Positions 22,640 to 33,614 of a DNA stretch of 64,000 nt are shown piece after piece. Source of the DNA: Stictocephala bisonia. Lineage: Eukaryota > Arthropoda > Insecta > Hemiptera > Membracidae. Under the pieces are notes generated by a model. It searched no databases and was not told where the DNA came from. It saw only the letters and a list, made by a program, of their open reading frames with translations. The DNA lies in assembly GCA_035578905.1 (NCBI GenBank), contig JAQJVL010000047.1:1996111-2060110 (forward strand). Direction: 5' to 3'. Numbering within the stretch: position 1 is the stretch's first letter; the number at the start of each line of letters is the position of its first letter. The translations under genes and the position numbers were made by a program.

Positions 22640-23812
22640 TAAAACCTGGTTGCTACAGCTACATTTTAACTCCTACAGGACATGCCAACCCTGCCAATAC
22701 TAACAAGCTGAGGGTGTTATGTAATGTCAGCAGTAGTGATCCTGTTACAACCAGGTTAGTTAGTACAGCTACATCTTGACTCTTACAGGACATGCCAACC
22801 CTGCCAATACTAACAAGCTGAGGGTGTTATGTAATGTCAGCAGTAGTAATCATGTTACAACCTGGTTAGTTAGTACAGCTACATCTTGACTCTTACAGGA
22901 CATGCCAACCCTGCCAATATACTAACAAGCTAAGGGTGTTATGTAATGTCAGCAGTAGTGATCCTGTTACAACCTGGTTAGTTAGTACAGCTACATCTTG
23001 ACTCTTACAGGACATGCCAATCCTGCCAATACTAACAAGCTGAGGGTGTTATGTAATGTCAGCAGTAGTGATCCTGTTACAACCTGGTTAGTTAGTACAG
23101 CTACATCTTGACTCTTACAGGACATGCCAACCCTGCCAATATACTAACAAGCTGAGGGTGTTATGTAATGTCTACAGTAGTGATCCTGTTACAACTAGGT
23201 TAGTTAGTACAGCTACATCTTGACTCTTACAGGACATGACAACCCTGCCAATATACTAACAAGCTGAGGGTGTTATGTAATGTCTACAGTAGTGATCCTG
23301 TTACAACCTGGTTAGTTAGTACAGCTACATCTTGACTCTTACAGGACATGACAATCCTGCCAATATACTAACAAGCTGAGGGTGTTATGTAATGTCTACA
23401 GTAGTGATCCTGTTACAACCAGGTTAGTTAGTACAGCTACATCTTGACTCTTACAGGACATGACAATCCTGCCAATATACTAACAAGCTGAGGGTGTTAT
23501 GTAATGTCCACAGTAGTGATCCTGTTACAACCTGGTTAGTTAGTACAGCTACATCTTGACTCTTACAGGACATGACAATCCTGCCAATATACTAACAAGC
23601 TGAGGGTGTTATGTAATGTCTACAGTAGTGATCCTGTTACAACCAGGTTAGTTAGTACAGCTACATCTTGACTCTTACAGGACATGACAATCCTGCCAAT
23701 ATACTAACAAGCTGAGGGTGTTATGTAATGTCCACAGTAGTGATCCTGTTACAACCAGCTAAGTACAGCTACATCTAAACTCCTCTAGGACACGCCAACC
23801 ATCTCTGTTCAA
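22640..23812. repeat. 110-112-bp satellite array, about 10.5 units
   Basis: Each unit contains CAGGACATGCCAACCCTGCC, AACAAGCTGAGGGTGTTATG and GTTAGTTAGTACAGCTACAT. The anchor CAGGACATG falls at 22676, 22786, 22896 and 23008, so the period is 110 bp and becomes 112 bp where TATAC replaces TAC. Units differ mainly at CAGCAGTAG/CTACAGTAG/CCACAGTAG and CCAGG/CCTGG. In the right half these alternate with a two-unit rhythm. Both edge units are diverged. Confidence 0.95.
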
Positions 23813-24879
23813 GGGAAATAAATCTGCAATATATACATTTTGCTTTCATCAATTTATATATTGTATTATTTCCTAATTATATAGAATGGTTATAAATTAG
23901 TATTGTTATGATAAGGGTAATATCGGCCGTTTATGATTTAATTAGTTTTGTTGTGAAAGAAAAGTGTTGTACATGAAAATTTAAATATCTTTTTTAGATA
24001 TAGATAATATTTCAGATATATATAAAATGTTCTGTGGATATCAGATTAACTACAGTTTGCTTCAAGTTGGATTCAAGTGAGATTAAAGTTAGGACTGCAC
24101 TTAACTGCAAACTGCCTCAAGTACGTCTTGACCAGTAATACCCGAGCTTTCCTGCAAACTTTTAAGGGACTTACAGTTACGCAATTAATTTTTAAATGTT
24201 TTATTTACAAATAACGAAAACACGTCCCCATTTTATTAGAAATCATCTTAAACCAACGATTCTTTTATTTTCTAACACAGTCTATTTCTTTATTCCCATA
24301 AATTAAAAGAATTCTAACATGTGCTTAACTTTCCTCAGGTAACTTTTTGTAATTAATAATGGTGAAAAAATACATAATTATCATCAGGTTTTGAGTATCT
24401 TAATTGTATTTATTTGTTTGAAAATTCATGCTTATGATTAGGCTAAAAAATAATTTTAAGTAATGAATTTCAACTGGCATCGCATCGGTGCCACATTTTT
24501 ATTTAGAGATTAAAATAGTAACCTATTACTTTTTTTTGTGTCTGATTTATATGTTACATTTATTAATAATCTAACCACTAACGTTATTCAATAACCCAAA
24601 CCTATTAAATATTGTAGAGCCCCCCTGAGAGTTAAGTGTGAGATGGGGACTGGTTTTATTTCAATTTAAAGCTTTCTGAATCAGTCCTTTGAATTATTAA
24701 TTCGTTAGTTTTGTTATGAATATATGAAATATGGGTTCGGCAGTATAACTTATTTGTTTGCTCAGTAAAACCAATAATGGAGGAAAATGTTTAAAGTTTT
24801 GTTTTATATATCTTTGAAGATCAAATCGGACAGGAGACGTCTCCCTTTCTCCATGCATTGAGTAAATCGATTTCTAGCT
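23813..24879. other. AT-rich non-coding stretch
   Basis: A loose inverted pair, ACAGTTTGCTTCAAGTTGG near 24051 and AACTGCAAACTGCCTCAAG near 24105, partly mirrors itself. No gene was recognised. Confidence 0.45.
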
Positions 24880-25475
24880 TTCATTTTCCTCAATTATGAA
24901 GCCCATTTTTATTTGTGTGGATCTGTCAATAAATAAAACATGCACTACTGGGCTGACACCAATTCTCAAGAATTCCTTCAAAGGCCTTTGTATTAACCGA
25001 AAGTCATAGTAAGGTGTGCCAATGCCTCAGCTGGAATTATTGGTCCATGGTTCTTTGAGGAAAATGAAGTCACAGTAATAGTTAAATGTAAACATGTTAC
25101 AGGTATTGTTTACCAAGTCTGCACGAGTTGGACTTGGGAGACACTTGGTTCTAACAAGACGGTGCAACGGCATACACTTCAACAGCATCGATGGCTAATG
25201 CTAATTTGAACTGGCCGACACTCTCTCCCGATTTAGCCCGTTGTGATTATTGTTCTATGGGTTTTTGTTTAATCTTGTGTTTATGTGAACCATCTAAGGG
25301 TAGTACAACACTTGAAGATGAACATCCAAGAATAAATTGCCAACACAACGCCTGCCATGCTGGCAAGAGTCATGACGAATGCCAGAAATCGGTTTAATCA
25401 GTTGTATGGAGAGTGGGGGACTTCACCTACTCGATTTTATCTTCAAAACTATGTAAAACAAACCCTTAGACATGT
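24880..25475 (+). pseudogene. Dead Tc1/mariner-superfamily (DDE) transposase
   Basis: Reading across frames, the segment follows the C-terminal two thirds of an IS630/Tc1/mariner-type transposase. The order is EAHFYLCGSVNK, then HYWAD, then KVIVRCANASAGIIGPWFFEE, then WF-stop-QDGAT (second catalytic Asp), then NLNWPTLSPDLARCDY (third acidic position), then AMLARVMTNARNRFNQLYGE. The Asp expected just before EAHF reads as Tyr, so the first catalytic residue appears lost. Stops interrupt VNK-stop-N, WF-stop-QD and IQE-stop-IAN, and there are frameshifts. The N-terminal HTH region and terminal inverted repeats were not found. This family moves by cut and paste; this copy cannot. The two short open frames at 25191 and 25357 are pieces of it. 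Confidence 0.9.
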
Positions 25476-26284
25476 GCCTCCAATTAAAAAAAAAAATAAA
25501 AATAAAAATATTATGATTCATACAATGGGTTTTATTCAGTTTTGAGAAAGAAGCTATGCTGCCGCACCCAGTAGTATCTTACGCAAACATTGTTTAATTA
25601 TTTATTTGCTACGTTTTTATTTGTTTACGGATTTACTGCACTCGATATGTAGAATGATTAACTCATGTTTTACATCTAAATTTACTTTTTTACTATCACC
25701 CACTAACCAGTTTGAAGAACTCAGCTATTGTTTACTCAAGGGTAGCTTTATATTTATCTTAAGGAGGCCGTTTTACTACACGAAAAACGTCAAGATATGG
25801 GTTTATGTTTCACGAATTTAGCTCGTGATAATGACATAAAAGTCTCATCCCACCATGTATCATTAAAGTATCATTTGATATGCAAACGACTGTTCTAGTG
25901 GAATACGAGATATGTTTTTAAGAATTAGTATTTTTGTAATTTGTTTGCTGTGGAAATTTAAATGTAACTCCTCACTGTCATTAATTTAAAAACTCAACTT
26001 GTGTTCAATAAATTGGAACTCTATTAATCGTACATTATAGCTCATTATAACAATAAACATGAACCATAACATTGATTCAAAAAGCCCTTTTTAGCCCAGT
26101 GACAGTTAGACTGTGTACCCTTTTGGGCTAATGACTTCCCAGTGATGGCTTGGTAGTTTGGGAATCGGCAACTTTCACTCAAGGAGAATTGTTTTGTATA
26201 CTTTGTATGTTTATGGAGTGTTCCACCAACTAATAAACTATCAGATTCTGTGAATTATATAGACAGAGAGGACTACTTTGTGAG
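25476..26284. other. Non-coding stretch
   Basis: An A-rich tract follows the transposase relic at 25485-25508. TTAGCCCA near 26092 and TGGGCTAA near 26124 form a hairpin. No gene was recognised; the open frame at 25606 has no domain signal. Confidence 0.45.
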
Positions 26285-26490
26285 ATTCGGTGGCCGAGTG
26301 GTCCAAGACTATGAGCCTGTATCTGAGATCCGGTCTCAATTATCTTCCTGTACTGGACGTTTTTATTAGTAAAATTCACCTTGTACTGTTTCTCCTTCTC
26401 ACTATGTTGGGAATAGTTCCTCGCACAGATCAATAGTCCATGGGGGATGATCAGGCCCCTCAAGAAGGGGATCACCCTCTCCTTTATTTA
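26285..26490 (+). mobile_element. tRNA-derived SINE (Ser/Leu-like head)
   Basis: TGGCCGAGTGG at 26291-26301 is a good pol III A box of the tRNA-Ser/Leu type. About 30 bp further, GATCCGGTCTCAATTATC is a degenerate B box. A GC-richer, non-tRNA body with GGCCCCTCAAGAAGGGGATC follows, then AT-rich DNA. The expected anticodon stem does not fold convincingly, so it is a SINE head rather than a tRNA gene. No clear target duplication was seen. Confidence 0.6.
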
Positions 26491-27628
26491 AGCTTAAACC
26501 TTGCTATTCATTTCACACTTTCTTGGTTAAAGATATTTACTATAAAGACTTATGTACTAAGAATAAAGATTGCATTACTTATCAAAAATGAAAGTCTCAT
26601 GAAATAATCACTTTCTACTTAGACGAATTTACTTTCACAATCAGTGTTTCTTGAAGATTGCAACAAGCTAAACATAGATTACCGCTCGAAAGTCTATGAA
26701 TGTCATTTACATGCTACGTTTACCATAAAGCTTAATTTCATTGTTATTAGTAATATACTATATGTTTAAAGGCATGTTCAATAATATACAAAATAATATT
26801 TACTACTAAGTAACCAAAACGTCCATTAAGTTGTCTGTATAGATACGAGTAAATTAAATTTCGTGGTTGCAAAAATGTGTTGGGAAACCATTTCGTACCA
26901 TTTTCAATTCAGCCACAGGTTTTAAATATTCACTTTGAGTAACCTCTTTAGAATGTTTGCTACCTTGAAGCAGATTCAACTGATCAGATATTGAGCACTA
27001 CTATTTCGTTAAAATTAAACTAACGTCTCCAGATACAGCTGGACGAATCTGGCGAATAGTTTACAACAAAGAGGGTTATATAATATTCCTTTTTAGATGA
27101 AAATTACAACAAAGACACTTTTACCAAGTCGAATTCATATAAAATATACTTATGTATGTATACATTGGAAGATCGAATTGATTTTGATAGTTTACCAACT
27201 TATTAACTACACTTACTAATACATTCTAATTTGTTGTAAGTGATATTATTCTTGGTTGATATTATTTTACAAAGAATTAATAGTCACATATTAACATATA
27301 AAAAAAACCTAAATAAAATGGTATTATTGAATAATAGGCAATTATATTGGCAATACAACTCTCATATGTAATTTTGTAATCTTAAAAGTGTAGCCAATTA
27401 ATGTTCACTAACCATTAATTTACTGTACCTTGACATAAATTAATTTACATTTTGTGCCAAATGTATCACAAAGAGAAGGAGAAACCAATCTATTACGAAC
27501 GTTTTAGTGGGTAGTAAAATTAATTTCCGACGTTAAATGAATTAATAAATGAATAATTGAAGAAAAAACGAGTCTTGAAACTCAAAAGCAATAACAAAGG
27601 CTTTTGAGTTACATATAATGTGTGGCAA
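26491..27628. other. AT-rich non-coding stretch left of the 119-bp satellite
   Basis: Nothing recognised. Confidence 0.5.
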
Positions 27629-29789
27629 GTAAAGTGGAATATAGTGAGAATGAATTTACTTAGCCATTTATCACAATGACAAATTGTACTTACTTTCCTA
27701 CGGAGTAAAGTGCCAGAACGTATAACTGTTACCTGATAAATAGATGTAAAGTGGAATATAGTGAGAATTAATGTGCTTAGCCATTTATCACAATGACAAA
27801 TTATACTTCCTTTCCTACGGAGTGTATAGTGCCAGAACGTATAACTGTTACCTGATAAATAGATGTAAAGTGGAATATAATGAGAATGAATGTACTTAGC
27901 CATTTATCACAATGAATAAATTATACTTACTTTCCTACGGAGTGTAAAGTGCCAGAACGTATAACTGTTACCTGATAAATAGATGTAAAGTGGAATATAG
28001 TGAGAATGAATGTACTTAGCCATTTATCACAATGACAAATTATACTTCCTTTCCTACGGAGTGTAAAGTGCCAGAACGTATAACTGTTACCTGATAAATA
28101 GATGTAAAGTGGAATATAGTGAGAATGAATGTACTTAGCCATTTATCACAATGACAAATTGTACTTACTTTCCTAAGGAGTGTAAAGTGCCAGAACGTAT
28201 AACTGTTACCTGATAAATAGATGTAAAGTGGAATATAGTGAGAATGAATGTACTTAGCCATTTATCACAATGACAAATTGTACTTCCTTTCCTACGGAGT
28301 GTAAAGTGCCAGAACGTATAACTGTTACCTGTTAAATAGATGTAAAGTGGAATATAGTGAGAATGAATATACTTAGCCATTTATTACAATGGCATATTGT
28401 ACTTACTTTCCTACGGAGTGTACAGTGCAAGAACGTATAAATGTTACCTGATAAATAGATGTAAAGTGGAATATAGTGAGAATTAATGTACTTAGCCATT
28501 TATCACAATGACAAATTGTACTTACTTTCCTAAGGAGTGTAAAGTGCCAGAACGTATAACGGTTACCTGATAAATAGATGTAAAGTGGAATATAATGAGA
28601 ATGAATTTACTTAGCCATTTATCACAATGAAAAATTGTACTTACTTTCCTACTGAGTGTAAAGTGCCAGAACATATAACTGTTACCTGATAAATAGATGT
28701 AAAGTGGAATATAGTGAGAATGAATGTACTTAGCCATTTATCACAATGACAAATTATACTTCCTTTCCTACTGAGTGTAAAGTGCCAGAACGTATAACTG
28801 TTACCTGATAAATAGATGTAAAGTGGAATATAGTGAGAATGAATGTACTTAGCCATTTATCACAATGACAAATTGTACTTACTTTCCTATGGAGTGTAAA
28901 GTGTACTGAGTGTAAAGTGCCAGAACGTATAACTGTTACCTGATAAATAGATATAAAGTGGAATATAGTGAGAATGAATGTACTTAGCCATATATCACAA
29001 TGACAAATTGTACTTACTGTCCTACGGAGTGTAAAGTGCCAGAACGTATAACTGTTACCTGATAAATCGATGTTAAGTTGAATATAGTGAGAATGAATGT
29101 ACTTAGCCATTTATCACAATGACAAATTGTACTTACTGTCCTACGGAGTGTACAGTGCAAGAACGTATAACTGTTACCTGATAAATAGATGTAAAGTGGA
29201 ATATAGTCAGAATAAATGTAATTAGCCATATATCACAATGACAAATTATACTTCCTTTCCTACGGAGTGTAAAGTGCCAGAACGTATAACTGTTACCTGA
29301 TATATAGATGTAAAGTGGAATATAGTGAGAATGAATGTACTTAGCCATTTATCACAATGACGAATTGTACTTACTTTCCTATGGAGTGTACAGTGCAAGA
29401 ACGTATAACTATTACCTGATAAATAGATGTAAAGTGGAATATAGGGAGAATAATTGTAATTAGCTATTTATCACAATGACATATTGTACTTACTTTCCTA
29501 CGGAGTGTACAGTGCAAGAACGTATAACTGTTACCTGATAAATAGATGTAAAGTGGAATATAGTGAGAATGAATGTAATTAGCCAGTTATCACAATGACA
29601 TATTGTACTTCCTTTCCTATGGAGTGTAAAGTGCCAGAACGTATCACTGTTACCTGATAAATAGATGTAAAGTGGAATATAATAAGAATTAACGTACTTA
29701 GCCATTTATCACAATAATAAATTATACTTCCTTTTCTACGGAGTGTAAAGTGCCAGAACGTATAACTGTTACCTGATAAATAGATGTAA
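27629..29789. repeat. 119-bp satellite, left block, about 18 monomers
   Basis: Each monomer runs GTAAAGTGGAATATAGTGAG, AATGAATGTACTTAGCCATT, TATCACAATGACAAATTGTAC, TTACTTTCCTACGGAGTGTA, AAGTGCCAGAACGTATAACT and GTTACCTGATAAATAGAT. Variant positions include TACTTACTT/TACTTCCTT and AAAGTGCC/ACAGTGCA. One monomer near 28900 has a small internal duplication of ACTGAGTGTAAAGTG type. Since 119 is not divisible by three, the many 71-residue minus-strand frames each span under two monomers and are artefacts. The block ends at ATAGATGTAA, where a LINE is inserted. Confidence 0.96.
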
Positions 29790-29814
29790 TAATAATAATA
29801 ATAATAATAATGGC

Positions 29815-29820
29815 TTTATT
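29815..29820 (-). terminator. LINE polyadenylation signal AATAAA next to the (ATT)n tail
   Basis: TTTATT on plus equals AATAAA on the element's sense strand, followed by GCC and the ATT repeat. This end structure is typical of CR1-like LINEs that finish in a short microsatellite instead of poly(A). Confidence 0.7.
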
Positions 29821-30079
29821 GTACAAAAGTGTTTTATACAATTGGCGAACTTAGGACTAATAAGTCCTCTCTTACAGTTAACCCTTTTATGTTAAAATAG
29901 TAATATAACAAAGCCTAAAACATGAAATACAGAACTAAACTAAAGAAAAATAATAATAATAACATTACAAAGAAGCAAATAATATAAACTAAATCAACTA
30001 CTAACATATTATCAACTTTACCATTCTCTCACTCATACACTCGTTCGACCCTAATCCCAGACCCCATCCCCAGCTACCA

Positions 30080-33076
30080 TCACAGACTCATCCGTTCAAA
30101 AAGAAAGGTTTTCAATGATGCTGTGAACCGAGCCCGACTGTCATATCTCTTTAAATATGGAGAAAGTTTATTCCATTCTCTGCAGGCAGTTACTGAAAAT
30201 GAATTTGTGTAGAAAGATGTTCTATGAAGAGGAATACGTAATATTGACGAGGCTGAGCGTGTCTCCTTTGCACCAATTTTTGAGTTATATTGAAAGTTTT
30301 GAGAGAGGTATTTCGGATTCCCATCATTAAGTACTAAAAACAAAATACTCAATATTTTTAATAATCTAAGGTCGGCCAATTTAAGAATGGAATTTTGAAT
30401 ATAGTATTGAGAGATATGATCATCATATTTTAAATTAAAAATAAATCTAATACAATAATTTTGACAAACCTGAAGTTTATTAGCCAAAGCCACAGTCATG
30501 TCATTGTACACAGAGTTGCAATAGATGAAATGTGGAAAGATAAGTGCTTTTACAAGACGAAGCTTTATTTTTACTGGGAGAAAGTATTGAAGTTGTTTGA
30601 GGGAATGGATAGAACCAAAAGCCTTTTTACAAACACTAAGCACTTCTTCTTCCCAAGTCATATTCTGGTTAAAAATAACACCTAAATTTTTAACTGAGGT
30701 ACAGAAAGGCAGAGGGTTGCCATTGACTAGAATTTGTTTGATGTTGTTTATACTGAATTTGGTGTGAAGGCGAGAAGAACAAATAATAATGGGCTGTGTT
30801 TTATCCTCATTAAGTTTAAGGCCATGATTTTTGGTCCATTTGACTAAATTTTCAATATCTAGGTTAATACAAGTTATTGTTTCGTTTAAGGTACTAATAC
30901 AGGAGTGAGCATAGATTTGCAAATCGTCAGCATACATGTGATGTTTCGTGAAGGATAAGACTGAGCTAATATCGTTAATATATAGGGAAAATAGCAGTGG
31001 ACCCAAAATCGAGCCTTGAGGAACACCAGATGAAACAGATTTGAAAATTGAAGTTCTATCGCCCACACGCACACACTGCTGACGATCAGCTAAGTAAGAT
31101 CTAATCCAACATATGCTGCTATCTGAAAAGCCTAAATTCTGGAGTTTAACCAGAAGAAGGGAGTGATCCACGCAGTCAAATGCCTTAGAAAAATCAAACA
31201 AAGTTAAGACTGTACATTTTCTAAGATCCATGGCTCTTCGAATGTCATCTGTGACACAGAGAAGAGCTGTTTCTGTACTATGGCTGGAACGAAACCCTGA
31301 TTGATATGTATTAAGAATATTATTATTATTCAGAAATGTGTTTATTTGTAAATGGACGATCTTTTCCAGGCATTTAGAAATGGTGGGCAAAATACTAATT
31401 GGCCTGTAATGTTTGGCTTCTGATGGTACAGGTACTTTGTTTAATGGGAGAACAAGGGCATGTTTCCATAAGCTAGGAAAAGTAGTTGTGGCCAATGACT
31501 TATTGAATATAGCAGTAATGACAGGAAGAACAGCAAAGAGTATTTTTTTTATCATCTTAATCGAAATACCATCCACTCCTGTTGCATTACTGGTAACTTT
31601 ACGAAAAGCCCTTAGAGTATCAATTTCAAGGACATGTTTAAAAGAGAATCTTTCAAAAGGTAAAGGTGGATTGGGTTGGTTAGATAGTTCCTCTATATAT
31701 GATTTAACAATGTCTTGGTCGTTTGGAATGGAAGATGAAATAAAAAATTCATTTAGATCATTTAAAGGAATATTGACTGGAAGGGTGGTTTTTTGTTTCC
31801 CACAACCAAGACTTTTTATATTTCTCCACATGGAGGCTGATGAAATTCCTCGATCTGGAAATAAGTTATGTATATATCGCAGCTTAGCATTGCGAAGCTC
31901 CTGCTTAACTTTGTTACGTAAAAGTCGATACTGTAACATAAGTTCTGGGTCTCTTGATCTTTTAGCTCTACGGTATATAGCATCCCGTTTACTCATCTGA
32001 GATCGGATTTCATTGGTAAGCCAGGGTATGGAACGTTTTTTAGATATTCTCTTTGTGGTTAAAGGGGCGTGTTTGTTGTAGAGATCCAAAAACCAATAGT
32101 TGAATTGGGACAACATTTCATCAACCGTTGGTAGTCCGGTAATAGTTTGCCAAGGGATACGTGCAAGATCTGTAAAAAACAGATGTTCGTCAATGTTTTT
32201 GAAATCTCTATATGTAATAAAGTTTGCCTTTTGTCTCAATTGTTTGATAGGTATGACACAGAAAACTAGATCATGGCATGATATTCCTGGGATTGGAAGT
32301 TGCCCATGGCGAATGACTTCAGATGGATCACTAACGACCAATAGGTCGAGCAGAGTGTGAGAATCAGCAGTATGGTGTGTGGCGTCCATAGGAAGAATAG
32401 TCATGCTACAAGATTCAAACATTGTAGTCAAATGTCTATATTCATAATTGGGTTTAGTCATAAGAAGATTAATGTTAAAATCGCCCATAACCAAGACATG
32501 AGCGTAGTTTGGCATAAGGTGCAGGAGAGCATTTTCAAATTCAGTTAACAGTCCCGTCCTGGGCGGCCGATAACAAATTCCCAGGAGAAGCTTTTCTTTA
32601 CTAATAGAGGTTATTTCAACAAAAAGATATTCAGGTTTGGCAGAGTAATCAGGTGGTGAGGTAAGTAATACGTTAGCTTTTAACCCATCCCTAACATAAA
32701 GTGCAACTCCACCTCCCGTTTTGTTCATTCTGTCATTTCGAATTAAAATATACCCTGGTATTTCAACTTCGTATGAGTCCAAACTAGGCTTAAGCCAAGT
32801 TTCTGAAACACCAATTAAGTCTAAATTTGAATGATCAAAAATTGCTCTAACCTCATCAATATGACACAGCAAGGATTGTGCATTAAAATGACAGGACTTA
32901 AGAGATTTGTGGTAGGGAGCAAGATAAGAGACGAGGAGGTCAGCGGTGTTTGGAAGATTAGACGAGCAATCGTGCTCGGCGTCACAGTCGGCAACAAGTA
33001 CAGCCACTACGAAACCATGAGTCCGTGAGCCAGCCGCGGACAAGGGCCAGAGGATGACAGGTCGACATACACACAC
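30080..33076 (-). CDS. LINE endonuclease/reverse transcriptase polyprotein (intact frame)
   Basis: 998 codons with no internal stop. Residues about 62-275 form an apurinic-type (EEP) endonuclease: FNAQSL, the catalytic Glu in SETW (about 91-94), GGGVALYV, ICYRPP, GDFNINLL (about 198-205) and the closing CHDLVF. Residues about 545-800 form the reverse transcriptase: YRPISILP, GFRSSHSTETAL, LFDFSKAFDCVDH, SGVPQGSILGPLLF, the catalytic YADD (about 715-718), LKLNEDKT and VKNLGVIF. A conserved C-terminal region ends in ERMSL. There is no RNase H domain. Such proteins nick target DNA and prime reverse transcription of their own RNA there. The ATG chosen lies about 60 residues before the endonuclease; a start further in is possible. 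All key residues seen are present, so it is young and possibly active. Clade CR1 versus Jockey is not settled. Confidence 0.95.
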   Translation of the reverse strand: MCVCRPVILWPLSAAGSRTHGFVVAVLVADCDAEHDCSSNLPNTADLLVSYLAPYHKSLKSCHFNAQSLLCHIDEVRAIFDHSNLDLIGVSETWLKPSLDSYEVEIPGYILIRNDRMNKTGGGVALYVRDGLKANVLLTSPPDYSAKPEYLFVEITSISKEKLLLGICYRPPRTGLLTEFENALLHLMPNYAHVLVMGDFNINLLMTKPNYEYRHLTTMFESCSMTILPMDATHHTADSHTLLDLLVVSDPSEVIRHGQLPIPGISCHDLVFCVIPIKQLRQKANFITYRDFKNIDEHLFFTDLARIPWQTITGLPTVDEMLSQFNYWFLDLYNKHAPLTTKRISKKRSIPWLTNEIRSQMSKRDAIYRRAKRSRDPELMLQYRLLRNKVKQELRNAKLRYIHNLFPDRGISSASMWRNIKSLGCGKQKTTLPVNIPLNDLNEFFISSSIPNDQDIVKSYIEELSNQPNPPLPFERFSFKHVLEIDTLRAFRKVTSNATGVDGISIKMIKKILFAVLPVITAIFNKSLATTTFPSLWKHALVLPLNKVPVPSEAKHYRPISILPTISKCLEKIVHLQINTFLNNNNILNTYQSGFRSSHSTETALLCVTDDIRRAMDLRKCTVLTLFDFSKAFDCVDHSLLLVKLQNLGFSDSSICWIRSYLADRQQCVRVGDRTSIFKSVSSGVPQGSILGPLLFSLYINDISSVLSFTKHHMYADDLQIYAHSCISTLNETITCINLDIENLVKWTKNHGLKLNEDKTQPIIICSSRLHTKFSINNIKQILVNGNPLPFCTSVKNLGVIFNQNMTWEEEVLSVCKKAFGSIHSLKQLQYFLPVKIKLRLVKALIFPHFIYCNSVYNDMTVALANKLQVCQNYCIRFIFNLKYDDHISQYYIQNSILKLADLRLLKILSILFLVLNDGNPKYLSQNFQYNSKIGAKETRSASSILRIPLHRTSFYTNSFSVTACREWNKLSPYLKRYDSRARFTASLKTFLFERMSL

Positions 33077-33614
33077 TCACACATACCGAAATTTACAACT
33101 ATAGACATTGATTTAAAATTATAACAAAAAACGGAACGTGATGGCTCCTACGAACTATCATAAAAAACAAAACTATTTCTGAGGAATTTAGCAATCGTTT
33201 GTGCATTAAGTGCCATATGCGAATAATAAATTATTATTTATGACTTGATCTGAAATTAAAATAACAATAACGATACTATCACAAACATTAATTAATTAAA
33301 TAATTATGAATTAACTATTATGAGTGCATCTAAATTATTATAATTATATTCCTGCAATATAATATAAATATATACAAAAAACCGAATAAACAAAAATTGA
33401 AGATGACAAATTAAGACTAATTAATAAAAGTAAGTGAAACCCTACAATGTGTTCCCACATATACTCACTATAAACCCCTGATAATGAAGTAAATCTCTAC
33501 GTTTTAACACACGCAAATACACTACCAGAAAGGTAATACACACTTCAATGACTGTTAATTAACTTACACTATTAAATTATCATCAGTTATCTGAAAAATT
33601 CAGAAATTTTAACG
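33077..33614. other. AT-rich leader of the LINE (possible 5' UTR or inter-ORF spacer)
   Basis: It lies between the polyprotein start and the resumption of satellite. It has no long frame. Short GTAAGT motifs occur on the element's sense strand. If the target duplication at 33615 is right, this belongs to the LINE. Otherwise it could be an older insertion. Confidence 0.55.

Larger units (their letters stand above)
29790..33614 (-). mobile_element. Non-LTR retrotransposon (CR1/Jockey-type LINE) inserted in the 119-bp satellite
   Basis: The element reads on the minus strand. Its 3' end is AATAAAGCC followed by (ATT)n, seen on plus as (TAA)n at 29790-29811. Satellite sequence resumes on the other side at 33615. 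The edges carry AAATAGATGTAA on the left and AAATAATGTAA on the right, the same point of the monomer, consistent with a target duplication of about 11-12 bp. It contains one intact long frame (30080-33076) and about 540 bp of AT-rich sequence upstream of it. No ORF1 (gag-like) frame was seen, so the copy either lacks ORF1 or is truncated between ORF1 and ORF2. Confidence 0.9.

Noticed and set aside
26285..26350. tRNA-Ser or tRNA-Leu gene
   Set aside because: Only the A box is good. The B box is degenerate and no cloverleaf could be drawn.
30461..33028. Plus-strand frames opposite the LINE (for example 31413-32000)
   Set aside because: They are antisense shadows of the intact minus-strand polyprotein.
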